From contig NZ_CVUA01000001.1 in assembly GCF_001282785.1 (NCBI RefSeq), positions 1,178,001-1,242,000 on the forward strand: a stretch of 64,000 bases of DNA. Reading direction: 5' to 3'. Shown here in pieces: positions 1 to 8,144 of this stretch (position 1 is the stretch's first letter; every line of letters begins with the position of its first letter). The DNA is from Halolamina sediminis. Lineage in GTDB: Archaea; Halobacteriota; Halobacteria; Halobacteriales; Haloferacaceae. The position numbers and the translations under genes were made by a program. The notes under the pieces are model-generated. The model saw only the letters and a program-made list of their open reading frames with translations, was not told where the DNA came from and searched no databases.

Positions 1-2
1 GT

Positions 3-317
3 GTCGCACTCGGCGTCGAAGCCATGCGGATGGTGCAGGAGGGTGTCGCCTCGCCCGAGGATATCGACGCCGCGATGGAGCTCGGCTACAACCACCCGCA
101 GGGGCCGATCGCGCTGGGGGACGTGGTCGGGCTCGACGTGCGGCTGGATATCCTCGAGCACCTCCGGGAGGAGCTCGGCGAGCGATTCCGGCCGCCCCAG
201 ATCCTGAAACGAAAGGTCCGGGCCGGCAAGCTCGGCAAGAAGAGCGGCGAGGGGTTCTACGTCTGGGAGGACGGTGAGATCGTCGGCACTAGCGGCGACT
301 GGGGTGAGAAACAGTGA
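3..317 (+). CDS. 3-hydroxyacyl-CoA dehydrogenase, C-terminal part (gene enters from the left edge)
   Basis: This is the 3' end of a gene that begins before the window; about 104 codons are visible. The visible part is the helical C-terminal (dimerisation) domain of the 3-hydroxyacyl/3-hydroxybutyryl-CoA dehydrogenase family. The stretch GVEAMRMVQEGVAS, followed by a Gly-Tyr-Asn-His-Pro-Gln-Gly-Pro run and the terminal KKSGEGFYVWE, is typical of that domain. The family oxidises 3-hydroxyacyl-CoA to 3-oxoacyl-CoA with NAD in the cytoplasm. The NAD-binding Rossmann domain lies outside the window. The stop codon overlaps the GTG start of the enoyl-CoA hydratase by 3 nt, so the two are translationally coupled and probably act in successive beta-oxidation steps. 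Substrate chain length cannot be told. Confidence 0.9.
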   Translation, partial: VALGVEAMRMVQEGVASPEDIDAAMELGYNHPQGPIALGDVVGLDVRLDILEHLREELGERFRPPQILKRKVRAGKLGKKSGEGFYVWEDGEIVGTSGDWGEKQ

Positions 318-1120
318 TCGAGGAGGTCGCGGCCGACTGCGAGACCGTCGACGCCGAGGTCGGGGCTCGGGGCGACCGCGTGGCCACGGTCACGCTCCGC
401 CGGCCGGACGCCCGGAACGCGCTGAACGCTCAACTCCGTGAGGAGCTTGCCGACGTGATCGACGCGGTGGAGGGGGAGGAGGTCCGGGCGGTCGTGCTCA
501 CCGGCGCCGAGGAGGCCGGCGCCTTCGCCGCCGGCGCGGACGTGACCGAACTCCGGGAGCGCGACGCGCTCGAACAGCGCGAGGCCAGCAAGCGCCCGCG
601 GGTGTACGAACACGTCGCGGACTGCCCGATGCCGGTGATCGCCCGGATCAACGGCCACGCCCTCGGCGGCGGCTGCGAGCTGATCCAGGCCTGTGACGTC
701 CGGATCGCCCACGAGGACGCCAAGATCGGCCAGCCCGAGATCACGCTCGGCATCATGCCCGGCGGCGGCGGCACCCAGCGGCTCCCCCGGCTGGTCGGCG
801 AGGGGCAGGCCATGCGCCTGATCCTCTCCGGCGAACTGATCGACGCCGCGGAGGCCGCGGAGATCGGACTCGTCGACGGGGTACACGGCGACGACGGCTT
901 CGACGATGCAGTGAACGAGCTCGCGGCGTCGATGGCCGCGAACAGCCCGGTCGCGCTGGAGTTCGCCAAGCAGTCGGTGAAAGCAGCCTCGCAACTGGGG
1001 CTGGAAGACGGCATCGAGTACGAGGCCGAACTGTTCGCCCAGCTGTTCGCGACCCACGACAAGGACGAGGGAATCGACGCGTTCCTCGAGGACCGCGACC
1101 CCGAGTGGCAGGGCGAGTAG
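314..1120 (+). CDS. Enoyl-CoA hydratase/isomerase (crotonase family)
   Basis: A 268-residue crotonase-fold protein predicted to hydrate 2-enoyl-CoA thioesters in beta-oxidation. Family motifs are in order: ARNALNAQL near residue 35, the oxyanion-hole segment AAGADVTEL near 75, ALGGGCELIQACD near 116 with the first catalytic Glu, and QPEITLGIMPGGGGTQRLP near 145 with the second. Both catalytic glutamates are present, so it should be an active hydratase rather than a Glu-less relative. The start is GTG at 314, inside the stop codon of the upstream dehydrogenase. The N-terminus has about 18 extra residues compared with the compact bacterial enzymes. The substrate could be short-chain or aromatic-derived acyl-CoA; the sequence does not decide. 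Confidence 0.93.
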   Translation: MIEEVAADCETVDAEVGARGDRVATVTLRRPDARNALNAQLREELADVIDAVEGEEVRAVVLTGAEEAGAFAAGADVTELRERDALEQREASKRPRVYEHVADCPMPVIARINGHALGGGCELIQACDVRIAHEDAKIGQPEITLGIMPGGGGTQRLPRLVGEGQAMRLILSGELIDAAEAAEIGLVDGVHGDDGFDDAVNELAASMAANSPVALEFAKQSVKAASQLGLEDGIEYEAELFAQLFATHDKDEGIDAFLEDRDPEWQGE

Positions 1121-1136
1121 CGGCCGCGGAGGAAGG

Positions 1137-1142
1137 TTTTTG
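1137..1142 (+). promoter_or_regulatory. TATA-like box for the thioesterase gene
   Basis: TTTTTG lies about 26 nt before the ATG at 1166. This spacing predicts a transcript starting at or next to the start codon, the usual leaderless arrangement in haloarchaea. It also suggests the thioesterase is transcribed separately from the upstream pair. Confidence 0.5.
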
Positions 1143-1165
1143 CGCCGGTCCGGAAATCCTCAGCC

Positions 1166-1546
1166 ATGGACGTCGAGGCGTTCTTAGAGCGCATGCCGTT
1201 CACGGACCTGCTGGGCATCGAGGTGACGGAAGTCGGCGACGGCCACGCCGAGGGCCGCGTCGAGATGCGAGAGGAGCTGGCGTGGGATGCCGAGGGGACG
1301 ACGGCCCACGGCGGCGTCACGTTCACGCTCGCGGACACCGTCGGCGGCGCCGCACTCCTCTCGCAGGTGGAGCAGCCGGTCCCGACTATCGACATGCGCA
1401 TCGACTACCTGGAAGCGGGGACCGGGGATTTCTCGGCCGCAGCGGAGGTGGTCCGGCTCGGCGACGATATCGCTGTCGTCGAAGTGACCGTGTGCAGCGA
1501 GGGGACTCACGTCCCCGACGCTCGCGGGGTGTACAAGACGGGGTGA
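1166..1546 (+). CDS. PaaI-type hotdog-fold thioesterase
   Basis: A 126-residue single hotdog-domain protein. The family hydrolyses acyl-CoA or aryl-CoA thioesters in the cytoplasm. The central helix carries the PaaI signature AHGGVTFTLADTVGGAAL around residues 46-63, where the His-Gly-Gly and the Asp of ALAD-type segments shape the active site. Length and the MDVEAFLERMPF lead are normal for the family. It sits 45 nt after the enoyl-CoA hydratase with its own TATA-like box, so a role in releasing or recycling CoA from beta-oxidation or aromatic acyl-CoA dead ends is plausible. The exact substrate is unknown. Confidence 0.88.
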   Translation: MDVEAFLERMPFTDLLGIEVTEVGDGHAEGRVEMREELAWDAEGTTAHGGVTFTLADTVGGAALLSQVEQPVPTIDMRIDYLEAGTGDFSAAAEVVRLGDDIAVVEVTVCSEGTHVPDARGVYKTG

Positions 1547-1617
1547 GGCGCCAATAAATCGTTAATAGCGATATCGAAATTCGGCAATCCCGGCTCCAGT
1601 GTTGCCGGCGGGACTGG

Positions 1618-1625
1618 CTTTATGC
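1618..1625 (+). promoter_or_regulatory. TATA box for lpdA
   Basis: CTTTATGC is centred about 26 nt before the ATG at 1648, again predicting a leaderless mRNA. The preceding 70 nt are comparatively AT-rich. Confidence 0.6.
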
Positions 1626-1647
1626 CACACTGACCCAAGATAGAGCC

Positions 1648-3051
1648 ATGTCAACTGAAGAGACCGACGTAGTCGTGATCGGTGCCGGGCCGGGCGGCTA
1701 CGTCGCCGCGATCCGTGCCGCACAGCGGGGCCTCGAAACCACCATCGTCGAGCGCGGCGAGCCGGGCGGCGTCTGCCTCAACCACGGCTGCATCCCCTCG
1801 AAGGCGCTGATCGACGTGGCACGCGCCGCGGGCGGGGTCGGCCGGATGACGGATCGCGGCGTCCACGCGCAGCCGACGGTCGCGTTCGACGAGCTGAGCG
1901 AGTGGCAGGATTCGGTCGTCGACCGGCTCACCGGTGGCGTCGAACAGCTCCTCGGCGCAAACGGCGTGACCTACCGGGAGGGGACTGCCCGCTTCCGTGA
2001 CGAGCACACCGTCGAGATCGACCCGCCGTCGCTGACCGCCGACTCGACGACGCTCTCCTTCGAGCACGCGGTGATCGCGACCGGGAGTCGGCCGATCGAG
2101 CTCCCGGGGTTCTCGTTCGACGACGAGCCGGTGTTGAGCTCCCGCGACGTGCTCGATCTCTCCGAGCGACCCGACCGGCTGGTCGTCGTCGGCGCGGGCT
2201 ACATCGGGATGGAGCTCTCGACGGCGTTCGCCGAGTTGGGCACCGACGTGACCGTCCTCGAAGCGCTCGACGACCCGTTGCCGGCCTACGGCGACGAGCT
2301 CGTCGAGCCGGTCGCCGAGCGCGCCCGCGAGCTGGGGATCTCCTTCTCCTTCGCCGAGGCCGCACAGGAGTGGTACGAGGACATCACGGGCGCACCGGTC
2401 GTCGTCACCGAGACCGAGGAGGGGGACCAGCAGGAGTACGAAGCCGATGCCGTGCTCGTCGCCGTCGGTCGCCGCCCGGTCGCCGACACGGTCGATCCGG
2501 ACGCTGCGGGTGTGACGGTCGACGACGACGGGTTCGTCGTCACGGGGAAGAACGGGGAGACCAGTCAGGAGCACATCTACGCCGTCGGCGACGTGGCGGG
2601 CGAGCCGATGCTGGCCCACGAGGCCAGCCACGCGGCACTGCACGCCGTCGAAGATATCGCGGGCGGGGATCCCGGCCCGGTCGGGCCCGTCCCGAGCGTC
2701 GTGTTCACCGAGCCCGAGATCGCAACCGTCGGGGTCGCTCCGGATGCTGCGGAGCGGGATGTCACCGTCGGCCGGATGGCGTTCCGCGGGAACGGCCGCG
2801 CGCTCACCGCGGGCGAGGAGGAAGGGTTCGTGCAGGTCGTCGCCGACGCCGACGACGGGACGCTGGTGGGTGCCCAGATCGTCGGCCCGGAGGCCTCAGA
2901 GCTGATCGGGGAGCTGACGCTCGCGGTTCGGAACAGGCTCACCGCGGCCGACGTGGCCCACACCGTCCACGCCCACCCGACGCTGGGTGAGGCGTTGATG
3001 GAGGCCGCCGCGAACGTCGACGGCGAAGCGATACACACCGTGAACCGCTGA
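1648..3051 (+). CDS. lpdA: Dihydrolipoamide dehydrogenase (E3)
   Basis: A 467-residue flavoprotein disulfide reductase. It reoxidises dihydrolipoamide on the E2 arm of 2-oxoacid dehydrogenases with transfer of electrons to NAD. The FAD motif VVIGAGPGGYVAA is at residues 8-20. The redox disulfide is GGVCLNHGCIPSK with Cys43 and Cys48. The NAD-binding motif VVVGAGYIGMELS lies near residue 180, and the C-terminal HAHPTLGEALMEAA carries the catalytic His-Glu pair. It is convergent with the E1 beta gene, with 6 nt between the stop codons. It is most likely the E3 for the E2/E1 operon on the opposite strand, although E3 enzymes are often shared between complexes and the glycine cleavage system. Confidence 0.95.
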   Translation: MSTEETDVVVIGAGPGGYVAAIRAAQRGLETTIVERGEPGGVCLNHGCIPSKALIDVARAAGGVGRMTDRGVHAQPTVAFDELSEWQDSVVDRLTGGVEQLLGANGVTYREGTARFRDEHTVEIDPPSLTADSTTLSFEHAVIATGSRPIELPGFSFDDEPVLSSRDVLDLSERPDRLVVVGAGYIGMELSTAFAELGTDVTVLEALDDPLPAYGDELVEPVAERARELGISFSFAEAAQEWYEDITGAPVVVTETEEGDQQEYEADAVLVAVGRRPVADTVDPDAAGVTVDDDGFVVTGKNGETSQEHIYAVGDVAGEPMLAHEASHAALHAVEDIAGGDPGPVGPVPSVVFTEPEIATVGVAPDAAERDVTVGRMAFRGNGRALTAGEEEGFVQVVADADDGTLVGAQIVGPEASELIGELTLAVRNRLTAADVAHTVHAHPTLGEALMEAAANVDGEAIHTVNR

Positions 3052-3057
3052 GGCGGC

Positions 3058-4035
3058 TCAGAGCGTGCGTTCGATCGCGCGGCGCACGTCGTCGGCGTCG
3101 GGGACGACCTCGTCTTCCTGTGCCGGCGAGAAGGGGATCGGCGTGTCAGGGACGCCGACGCGCTGCAACGGCGCGTCGAGGTGCCAGAACGCGTCCTCGG
3201 CCGACCGCGCGAACACTTCGGCGTGGAACCCGTAGGAGAGCGGACTCTCGTCGGCGACGACCAGCCGTCCCGTCTTCTCGATGCTGTCGGCGATCGTGTC
3301 GGTGTCCAGCGGGTAGAGCGACCGCGGGTCGATCACCTCGATCCCGAGGTCGTCGAACTCCCGGCTCGCCGCGAGCGCCTCGCCGAGCAGTCGCTGGGTC
3401 GCGACGACGGTCACGTCGTCGCCCTCCTGTTCGACGCTCGCCTCGCCCAGCGGCACCGTGAACTCCTCGTCGGCGGGCACCTCGCCGCGGCGCTCGTACG
3501 TCGTCTTGTTCTCGAAGAACACCACCGGGTCGTCCGACCGGATGGCGGACTTCATCAGTCCCTTCGCGGCCTCGGGGGTGCCCGGCGCGACCGCCTTGAT
3601 CCCCGGGAGGTGGGAGACCATCGAGTGGACCGTCCCGGAGTGCTGAGCTGCGGCGTTGAGCCCGGCGCCCTCGATCGCCCGGATCGTCATGGGGACAGAA
3701 CTCGCGCCGCCGAACATGTAGCGGGTCTTCCCGGCCTGATTCATCACCTGATCGTAGCAGACGCCGATGAAGTCCGAGAAGCTGAGGTTCACGACCGGCC
3801 GGAGTCCGGTCGCGGCGGCGCCGACGCCCGAGCCGATCTGTGCGGCCTCGCTAATCGGCGTGTTCCGTACGCGATCGAAGCCGAACTCGTCGTGGAGTCC
3901 GGCGGTCACCTCGAAGGAGCCGCCGTCCTCCTCGTCCTGCCCCATGATGAACACGTCGTCGTCCCGGAGCAACTCCTCACGGAGCGCCGACCGGATCGCC
4001 TCGCGGATGCTCAGCCGCTCGGTCTCGCCGCTCAT
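3058..4035 (-). CDS. 2-oxoacid dehydrogenase E1 component, beta subunit
   Basis: A 325-residue protein with the transketolase-like pyrimidine-binding domain in the N-terminal half and the transketolase C-terminal domain after about residue 200. With the alpha subunit it forms the thiamine-diphosphate decarboxylase of a pyruvate, branched-chain or acetoin-type dehydrogenase complex. Typical segments are FIMGQDEEDGGSFEVTAGL near residue 30 and NLSFSDFIGVCYDQVMNQAG near residue 84. The ATG overlaps the end of the E1 alpha gene by 4 nt, so the subunits are coupled. Substrate class cannot be set from sequence; several haloarchaeal complexes of this type have no assigned physiological substrate. 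Confidence 0.93.
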   Translation of the reverse strand: MSGETERLSIREAIRSALREELLRDDDVFIMGQDEEDGGSFEVTAGLHDEFGFDRVRNTPISEAAQIGSGVGAAATGLRPVVNLSFSDFIGVCYDQVMNQAGKTRYMFGGASSVPMTIRAIEGAGLNAAAQHSGTVHSMVSHLPGIKAVAPGTPEAAKGLMKSAIRSDDPVVFFENKTTYERRGEVPADEEFTVPLGEASVEQEGDDVTVVATQRLLGEALAASREFDDLGIEVIDPRSLYPLDTDTIADSIEKTGRLVVADESPLSYGFHAEVFARSAEDAFWHLDAPLQRVGVPDTPIPFSPAQEDEVVPDADDVRRAIERTL

Positions 4036-5066
4036 TCTCCACCCCCGTCGGCGCGGAGACGATCACGGAACCGCTCGACGTCGTCGACGGGCTCGGCGAA
4101 CACGTCGTCGTAGGCGTCCTCGGGGTCGGGCTCGTCGGCGTCGCGGGCGAACTGGACGGCGGCGTCGATCTCCTCGACGACCGACTCCCGGAGCTCCTCG
4201 AACGTCGCCTCGTCGATCACGCCCTCGTCCAGCAGGCGATTTCGGTAGTTGTCGATGGGGTCGTGTTCCCGTTGCCACTTCTCGACCTCGTCCTCGGAGC
4301 GATAGGGCTCCTCGTCGCCCTCGAAGTGGCCGCGGTAGCGGTACGTCTTGGCTTCGATCAGCGTCGGGCCGTCGCCGGCGAGTGCCCGCTCGCGGGCCTC
4401 GGTCACTACGTCGTTGACCGCCTCCACGTCCTGCCCGTCGACGATCTCCCCGGGAATGCCGTAGGATGCCGCCATGTCCGCGAGGTCCTCGATGTTGTGC
4501 TGCTCGTCGAACACCATCCCCTCGGAGTACTGGTTGTTCTCGATGACGAACGCGATCGGCAGCCCCCACGTCGCCGCAAGGTTGATCGCCTCGTGTACCT
4601 GGCCGGCGGCCGTGGAGCCGTCGCCACAGAACGCGATCGCCATCCAGTCCTCGTCGCGGAGGTCGGCCGTGAGCGCCGCCCCGGTGCCGAGCGGGACACT
4701 GGCGCCGACGATGGGCTGAGCGCCGAGCATGCCGGTATCGAGGTCGGCGACGTGCATCGACCCCCCGCGCCCGCTGCAGTAGCCCGCCTCCTTGCCGTAC
4801 AGTTCGGCCATGAGCCGGTCCGATTCGAGCCCCTTCGCGAGGCTGTGGCCGTGGGCGCGGTGGGTACTCGTGACGTAGTCGTCGCCGTCGAGCGCGCCGC
4901 AGGCGCCGACGGCGACGGCTTCCTGCCCCTGCGAGAGGTGGACGAACCCCGGGATCTCGTTGTCGGCGAACCGCTCGCTGACGCGGTTCTCGAACTCCCG
5001 TATCAGCAGCATCTTTCGGAGGGCGTTCCGCCTGTCGTCGGCTGAATCCAAGTCGAACTGTGGCAT
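4032..5066 (-). CDS. 2-oxoacid dehydrogenase E1 component, alpha subunit
   Basis: A 344-residue thiamine-diphosphate-binding subunit. The ThDP motif is visible as CGDGSTAAGQVHEA followed about 26 residues later by Asn-Asn (FVIENNQY). The segment STHRAHGHSLAKG matches the conserved His-containing loop seen near the active site. I place the start at 5066 (MPQFDLDSADDRR). The open frame continues upstream to 5150, but a TATA-like box at 5102-5110 lies inside that extension, and the extra residues do not resemble the family. It is followed by E1 beta with a 4-nt overlap and preceded by the SDR gene, 80 nt away. The promoter in that gap suggests E1 alpha-beta can be transcribed apart from E2. Confidence 0.93.
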   Translation of the reverse strand: MPQFDLDSADDRRNALRKMLLIREFENRVSERFADNEIPGFVHLSQGQEAVAVGACGALDGDDYVTSTHRAHGHSLAKGLESDRLMAELYGKEAGYCSGRGGSMHVADLDTGMLGAQPIVGASVPLGTGAALTADLRDEDWMAIAFCGDGSTAAGQVHEAINLAATWGLPIAFVIENNQYSEGMVFDEQHNIEDLADMAASYGIPGEIVDGQDVEAVNDVVTEARERALAGDGPTLIEAKTYRYRGHFEGDEEPYRSEDEVEKWQREHDPIDNYRNRLLDEGVIDEATFEELRESVVEEIDAAVQFARDADEPDPEDAYDDVFAEPVDDVERFRDRLRADGGGE

Positions 5067-5101
5067 GATAATGATTAACGCGTACGAATGAGCGGAGACA
5101 G

Positions 5102-5110
5102 CATAAAAAG
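5102..5110 (-). promoter_or_regulatory. Internal TATA box ahead of E1 alpha
   Basis: On the minus strand CTTTTTATG lies about 40 nt before the ATG at 5066, which gives a predicted leader of roughly 13 nt. It sits between the SDR and E1 alpha genes, so it would be an internal promoter of the operon, and it argues against the longer upstream start. Confidence 0.5.
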
Positions 5111-5146
5111 CTTGGTAGCGGGGCGATTCCGGCCGATTCTCGCCGT

Positions 5147-5935
5147 TCACTCCGAGAGGAGCTGCCCCCGGGTGTTGACCATTCCGCCGTCGACGACCAG
5201 CGACGAGCCGTTGACGAAATCGGCGCGGTCGCTCGCGAGGAACACCGCGGCGTCGGCCACGTCCTCGGGCTCGCCCATCCGCCCCCGGGGCACCCCAGCC
5301 AGGAACGGGTTCTCGCCGTCCGGATCAGTGCCGAGATCCTCCCGCATCAGCCCGGTGTCGACGGGTCCCGGATGGATCGCGTTAACCCGGACGTTCTCGT
5401 CGCCGAGCGCGTCGGCAAGCGCGTACGTCATCAGCCGGACCGCGCCCTTCGAAGTCGAGTACGTCACGTAGTCGCCGGCACCCTCAAGCCCCGCGATGCT
5501 GGAGATGTTGATGATGCAGCCCCCGTCGCCGTCGGCCATCCGCCGGGCGGCCCGCTGGGCGCCGAAGAACGTGCCCTTGACGTTCACGTCCATTACCTGG
5601 TCGTACTCGTCCTCGGTGACCGACAGCAGCGACTCGACCCGCACGACGCCGGCGTTGTTCACCAATACGTCGACGCCGCCGAACGCCTCTGCGGCGTCCA
5701 TCGCCCCCTCGACCGCGTCCGGGTCGGAGACGTCACACTCGACGAACGTCGCGTCGGCGTCGGTGTCCTCCCGGATCCGTTCGGCGGTCGGCTGCCCGCC
5801 CTCGCGTGGCTCCGCGTCGACGTCGGCGACGACCACGTCTGCGCCCTCGTCGGCGAACGCGAGCGCGATCGCCCGCCCGATTCCGCTCGCCGCGCCCGTC
5901 ACGACTGCCGTCTGCCCTGTCAGGAGTTCCGTCAT
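5147..5935 (-). CDS. Short-chain dehydrogenase/reductase inside the 2-oxoacid dehydrogenase operon
   Basis: A 262-residue classical SDR. The cofactor motif TGAASGIGRAIAL is near residue 10, NNAGVV near 90, and the catalytic Ser-Tyr-Lys set is NISSIAG followed by YVTYSTSKGA. The Asp-rich segment after the second beta strand (VADVDAE) favours NAD over NADP. I use the ATG at 5935 (MTELLTGQTAVVTGA); the frame can be read from 5962, but this adds nine residues with no family match. It lies 69 nt after the E2 gene and 80 nt before E1 alpha, on the same strand. The position suggests it supplies or removes the oxo-substrate of the complex, for instance by hydroxyacid or acetoin/diol oxidation. That link is inference. 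Confidence 0.88.
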   Translation of the reverse strand: MTELLTGQTAVVTGAASGIGRAIALAFADEGADVVVADVDAEPREGGQPTAERIREDTDADATFVECDVSDPDAVEGAMDAAEAFGGVDVLVNNAGVVRVESLLSVTEDEYDQVMDVNVKGTFFGAQRAARRMADGDGGCIINISSIAGLEGAGDYVTYSTSKGAVRLMTYALADALGDENVRVNAIHPGPVDTGLMREDLGTDPDGENPFLAGVPRGRMGEPEDVADAAVFLASDRADFVNGSSLVVDGGMVNTRGQLLSE

Positions 5936-6004
5936 CGTCCGGTCGTGTGACTGACGCCGCATAAATCTACGTTGCGCGGTACCACACCACAGAAGTCGGG
6001 ACGG

Positions 6005-7219
6005 TCAGTCGAGCAGCTCCTCGGCCGCCGCGAGCGTCTCGTCGAGCGTGACGAGGAACCGGGCCGCGTCGGCGCCGTCGACGACGCGGTGGTCGAAAGA
6101 GAGGCTGAACGTGATGTGACGGGGGAACTCGATCCCCGAGTCGGTGTTGACTGGCCGTTCACGAACGCGGTTGACGCCGAGGATCGCGATCTCGGGGGGG
6201 TTGATGATCGGCGTAAACGAGTCGCTGCCCACGACGCCGAGGTTCGACACCGTGAACGTCCCGCCGCTGAGGTCGTCGGCGTCGTACTCGCCGTCGAGCA
6301 CGCGGTCGGTCAGCCGGCTGCGCTGTCGGGCGAGTTCGCCGATCGACTTCCCGCCCACGTCGGGGATGACCGGCGTGACGAGGCCGCCGTCGAGGTCGAC
6401 CGCGACACCGATGTTGTGCTCCTCGTACAGCGTGTGCGTCTCGGTCTCGGCGTCGAAGGTAGCGTTGAACTCGGGATGTTCGTCCAGCGTCGCCGACACC
6501 GCGAGCAGCAACACGTCGGTCAGCGAGGCATCTTCGCCGGCAGCCTCGGCCGCCGCGAACGCCGCTTCGACCTCGACCTCCCGATCGACGGTGACGTGGG
6601 CTGCCTCCCGGTAGCTCGTGCTCAGCCGGTCGGCGATCGTCGAGCGCATCCCCGAGAACGTCCGTTCCTCGCGGATCGTCCGCCCGCCGGCGTCGCCCGC
6701 CGCGGCCGCCACGTCGTCGGCGACGATCCCGCCCTCCGGTCCGGTGCCTTCGACCCTGGAGAGCGTCACACCGAGCTCTTCGGCGCGGCGCTTGGCCCGC
6801 GGGCTCGCGCGGACGGTTCCGTCGTCGACGGCCGGCTGTGCGGGCTCCTCGACCGATTCAGGGGCTCCCCCGTCGTCGGTCGTCGCCTCTCCTGTCGCCG
6901 ACTCGGCGTCCTCGTCAGCGTCCGCCGCGGCCTCGCCCGGCTCTACGTCGATCTCCGCCCGGAGCGACGAGATGTCGGCGTCCGGCGGCGCGAAGATCCC
7001 CATGGCGGCCCCCGGCGGCCCCTCCTCCCCGGCGTCGAGATAGCGCTCCCGGAGCGCGCCGTCCTCCCGCGCTGCGACCTCGGCGGTCGACTTCTCGGAC
7101 TCGATCTCGGCGATCACGTCCCCCTCCTCGGCCGTCTCTCCTACGTCGAGGTACCACTCGATCACGATCCCCGTCTCCATCTCGACGCCGAGCTTGGGCA
7201 TCCGGACGACGTATGACAT
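6005..7219 (-). CDS. Dihydrolipoamide acyltransferase (E2) of a 2-oxoacid dehydrogenase complex
   Basis: A 404-residue E2. Residues 1-75 form a lipoyl domain with the modification Lys in EIESEKSTAEV. A linker rich in Ala, Glu and Asp follows. A peripheral subunit-binding domain (RASPRAKRRAEELGV, then GTGPEGGI) covers about 137-175. The C-terminal acyltransferase domain ends in SFDHRVVDGADAARF with the catalytic His. There is a single lipoyl domain, as in branched-chain and acetoin-type E2s. It is the first gene of the minus-strand group E2, SDR, E1 alpha, E1 beta; lpdA (E3) faces it. All subunits of a working complex are therefore encoded within 6 kb. Which acyl group is transferred is not known. 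Confidence 0.94.
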   Translation of the reverse strand: MSYVVRMPKLGVEMETGIVIEWYLDVGETAEEGDVIAEIESEKSTAEVAAREDGALRERYLDAGEEGPPGAAMGIFAPPDADISSLRAEIDVEPGEAAADADEDAESATGEATTDDGGAPESVEEPAQPAVDDGTVRASPRAKRRAEELGVTLSRVEGTGPEGGIVADDVAAAAGDAGGRTIREERTFSGMRSTIADRLSTSYREAAHVTVDREVEVEAAFAAAEAAGEDASLTDVLLLAVSATLDEHPEFNATFDAETETHTLYEEHNIGVAVDLDGGLVTPVIPDVGGKSIGELARQRSRLTDRVLDGEYDADDLSGGTFTVSNLGVVGSDSFTPIINPPEIAILGVNRVRERPVNTDSGIEFPRHITFSLSFDHRVVDGADAARFLVTLDETLAAAEELLD

Positions 7220-7244
7220 ATACTCTCAAGAAGAGGGGAATACC

Positions 7245-7253
7245 GACAAAAAG
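7245..7253 (-). promoter_or_regulatory. TATA-like box for the E2 operon
   Basis: On the minus strand CTTTTTGTC is centred about 31 nt before the E2 ATG, predicting a leader of only a few nucleotides. It shares the 96-nt divergent gap with the promoter of the next plus-strand gene. Confidence 0.5.
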
Positions 7254-7287
7254 CTGTTCGTCCCGGCGACTGAGGGGAGGCCGAGAG

Positions 7288-7292
7288 TTATG
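7288..7292 (+). promoter_or_regulatory. TATA-like box for the duplicated-domain protein gene
   Basis: TTATG is about 26 nt before the ATG at 7316, consistent with a leaderless transcript. Confidence 0.4.
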
Positions 7293-7315
7293 CGGCTGCG
7301 GCCGTCAGTCCTTCC

Positions 7316-8119
7316 ATGGTACTCACTGACGTTCGCGTGTTCGACAGCGTGACACAGCTCTCGGCCGACGACGAGCCGGGCGTCGTCGTCGCCGGGAGCC
7401 ACGGCGGCGCCTACGCGGGCTATCTCGCGGCGCGGGCTGGCGTCCGCGGGGTGATCCTCAACGATGCCGGCATCGGGAAAGAAGCGGCCGGCGTCGCGAC
7501 CCTCCCGGTGTTCGACGAGCACGGCACCCCGGCCGCGACGGTCGCCCACGACAGCGCCCGCATCGGCGACGGCCTCGACGCCGTCCGGTCGGGGCGGATC
7601 AGCCGGGTCAACGACGCGGCCGCCGCGCTCGGCTGCGCCGTCGGCGACGCGGTCGTCGACGCCGCCGAGCGGATGGGCGACGCCGAGCCCGCGCCGTCCC
7701 CGGCGCCGCGTTCGCCCGGGCGGTTCGAACTCGACGACGGCGACCCCGCGGTCTGGGGGATGGACTCGCTGTCGCTGATCCGCCCCGAGGACGACGGCCG
7801 GATCGCGATCACCGCGAGCCACGGTGCCCGGCTCGCCGGGGAACGGGACTCCTACATTGCGGGCGACGTGGCCGGAGCAGTGTTCAACGACGCCGGCGGC
7901 GGGAAGGACGACGCCGGCCGGAGCCGGCTCCCGTTCCTCGACGAACGGGGAGTCCCCGCGGCGACGGTCGCCCACGACAGTGCCCGCATCGGCGACGCGC
8001 GTTCGACGTGGGCAGAGGGCGTGGTGAGCGCCGTCAACGACGCCGCGGCCGCCTGCGACGCCTCGCCCGGAATGGACTGCCGAGCGTTCGTCGCCGCCTT
8101 GCGGGAGGCGATAGATTGA
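7316..8119 (+). CDS. Unknown protein made of two tandem copies of one domain
   Basis: I do not recognise a named family. The 267-residue protein is clearly an internal duplication. Residues about 22-115 and 163-250 each contain a Ser-His-Gly segment (AGSHGGAYAGYL and TASHGARLAGER), an Asn-Asp-Ala-Gly loop (VILNDAGIGKEAAG and VFNDAGGGKDDAG), then a shared 14-residue core PAATVAHDSARIGD, and a Val-Asn-Asp-Ala-Ala-Ala segment. Conserved Ser, His, Asp and Lys suggest an enzyme or ligand-binding fold. There are no signal peptide or membrane segments, so it is probably cytoplasmic. It is divergent from the E2 operon and 25 nt before a glyoxalase-fold gene, so a metabolic role is likely, but none can be assigned. 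Confidence 0.85.
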   Translation: MVLTDVRVFDSVTQLSADDEPGVVVAGSHGGAYAGYLAARAGVRGVILNDAGIGKEAAGVATLPVFDEHGTPAATVAHDSARIGDGLDAVRSGRISRVNDAAAALGCAVGDAVVDAAERMGDAEPAPSPAPRSPGRFELDDGDPAVWGMDSLSLIRPEDDGRIAITASHGARLAGERDSYIAGDVAGAVFNDAGGGKDDAGRSRLPFLDERGVPAATVAHDSARIGDARSTWAEGVVSAVNDAAAACDASPGMDCRAFVAALREAID

Positions 8120-8144
8120 TGCAGCGAGCGCCGACGTATGCGGT

